From positions 2,790,001-2,854,000 of the forward strand of contig JAYKYS010000011.1 of the NCBI GenBank assembly GCA_036924285.1: a DNA stretch of 64,000 nucleotides, in the 5' to 3' direction. The notes below the pieces were generated by a model. The model was not told the DNA's origin. It saw only the letters and a list, made by a program, of their open reading frames with translations, and did not search any database. The position numbers and the translations under genes are program-made. Shown piece after piece: positions 63,828 through 64,000 of the stretch (position 1 is its first letter; each line of letters starts with the position of its first letter). The stretch is from Asterella californica. Lineage: Eukaryota > Streptophyta > Marchantiopsida > Marchantiales > Aytoniaceae.

Positions 63828-64000
63828 ATTTTACGTGAAGGATGTCTAGGAAAATACGTGGTTCCTGATTGTGGAGATGTGATGTGCTGAACAGAGAACA
63901 AGAAAGAGAAACACAAGCACGAAAACGAACGTCGCAATATATACCAACTCCTAATGTATATACACTGTCGGTTCTTTCACCCTAAGAACACAAAACTAAG
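63828..64000 (-). repeat. Start of a diverged D-like LTR
   Basis: The segment aligns with the element D LTR from about 28387 (ACGTGAAGGATGTC, AAAATACG.GGTTCCTG, CGCAATATATACC, TGTATATACACTG). It has many substitutions and some indels, so it belongs to an older relative of D. The A2 LTR end lies about a dozen bases inside where this LTR would begin. Confidence 0.7.

Overview
The window looks like transposable-element-packed nuclear DNA of a land plant or close relative. I found no bacterial gene organisation, no operon, no rRNA and no convincing intact host gene. Reverse transcriptases, integrases, a plant-type chromodomain, a Ty1/copia primer site matching initiator tRNA-Met and tRNA-derived modules all fit a plant. 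The gag and pol sequences resemble, from memory only, retrotransposon proteins of bryophytes (liverwort or moss). That placement is an inference and is not proven by anything here.

Layout. (1) 1-7110: two minus-strand copies (A0, A1) of a GAAGAC-rich LTR element called family A here, with an inverted pol fragment (F) carrying the same LTR start between them. (2) 7111-12924: a decayed minus-strand Ty3/gypsy chromovirus (E) with gag, protease, RT, RNase H, integrase and chromodomain. (3) 12925-15131: spacer plus a broken gag. (4) 15132-42200: a three-level nest. The outer shell is a Ty1/copia element (231-bp LTRs, cttac target duplication, otherwise open 1,376-codon polyprotein). It is split at 18217/40580 by a large Ty3/gypsy element B (LTRs about 2.3 kb). 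B itself contains a solo-LTR-like insert G (24049-26451) and a gag-only element D (28375-34904). On its right B carries a third, inverted LTR (38128-40575), giving a palindrome with arms of about 2.3 kb. (5) 42206-49990: AT-rich low-copy-looking DNA with microsatellites, a SINE candidate, a tRNA-like hairpin and decayed coding stretches. (6) 49990-63827: a third minus-strand family A copy (A2), split by element C (52556-60687). C is a relative of B that kept gag and protease but lost RT, RNase H and integrase. (7) 63828-64000: start of a diverged D-like LTR.

How the parts fit. B, C and D share TGTCG...CGACA LTR ends, 4-bp target duplications and a near-identical polypurine tract, and their Gags are related (G shares only the LTR-like ends and a putative 4-bp duplication). 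B encodes the whole enzyme set. C and D encode Gag (C also protease) but no RT or integrase, so they look like non-autonomous partners mobilised in trans. The LTRs of B and C each contain a tRNA-like module with Pol III A/B-box motifs. Near-identical LTR pairs (about 0.7% divergence by eye for D, similarly low for C and copia) point to recent insertions. Many reading-frame breaks are C-to-T changes, as expected of methylated, silenced DNA. The strongest candidate for something new is the inverted B LTR pair with its primer-site-bearing joint, a natural long-hairpin locus that could feed small-RNA silencing.
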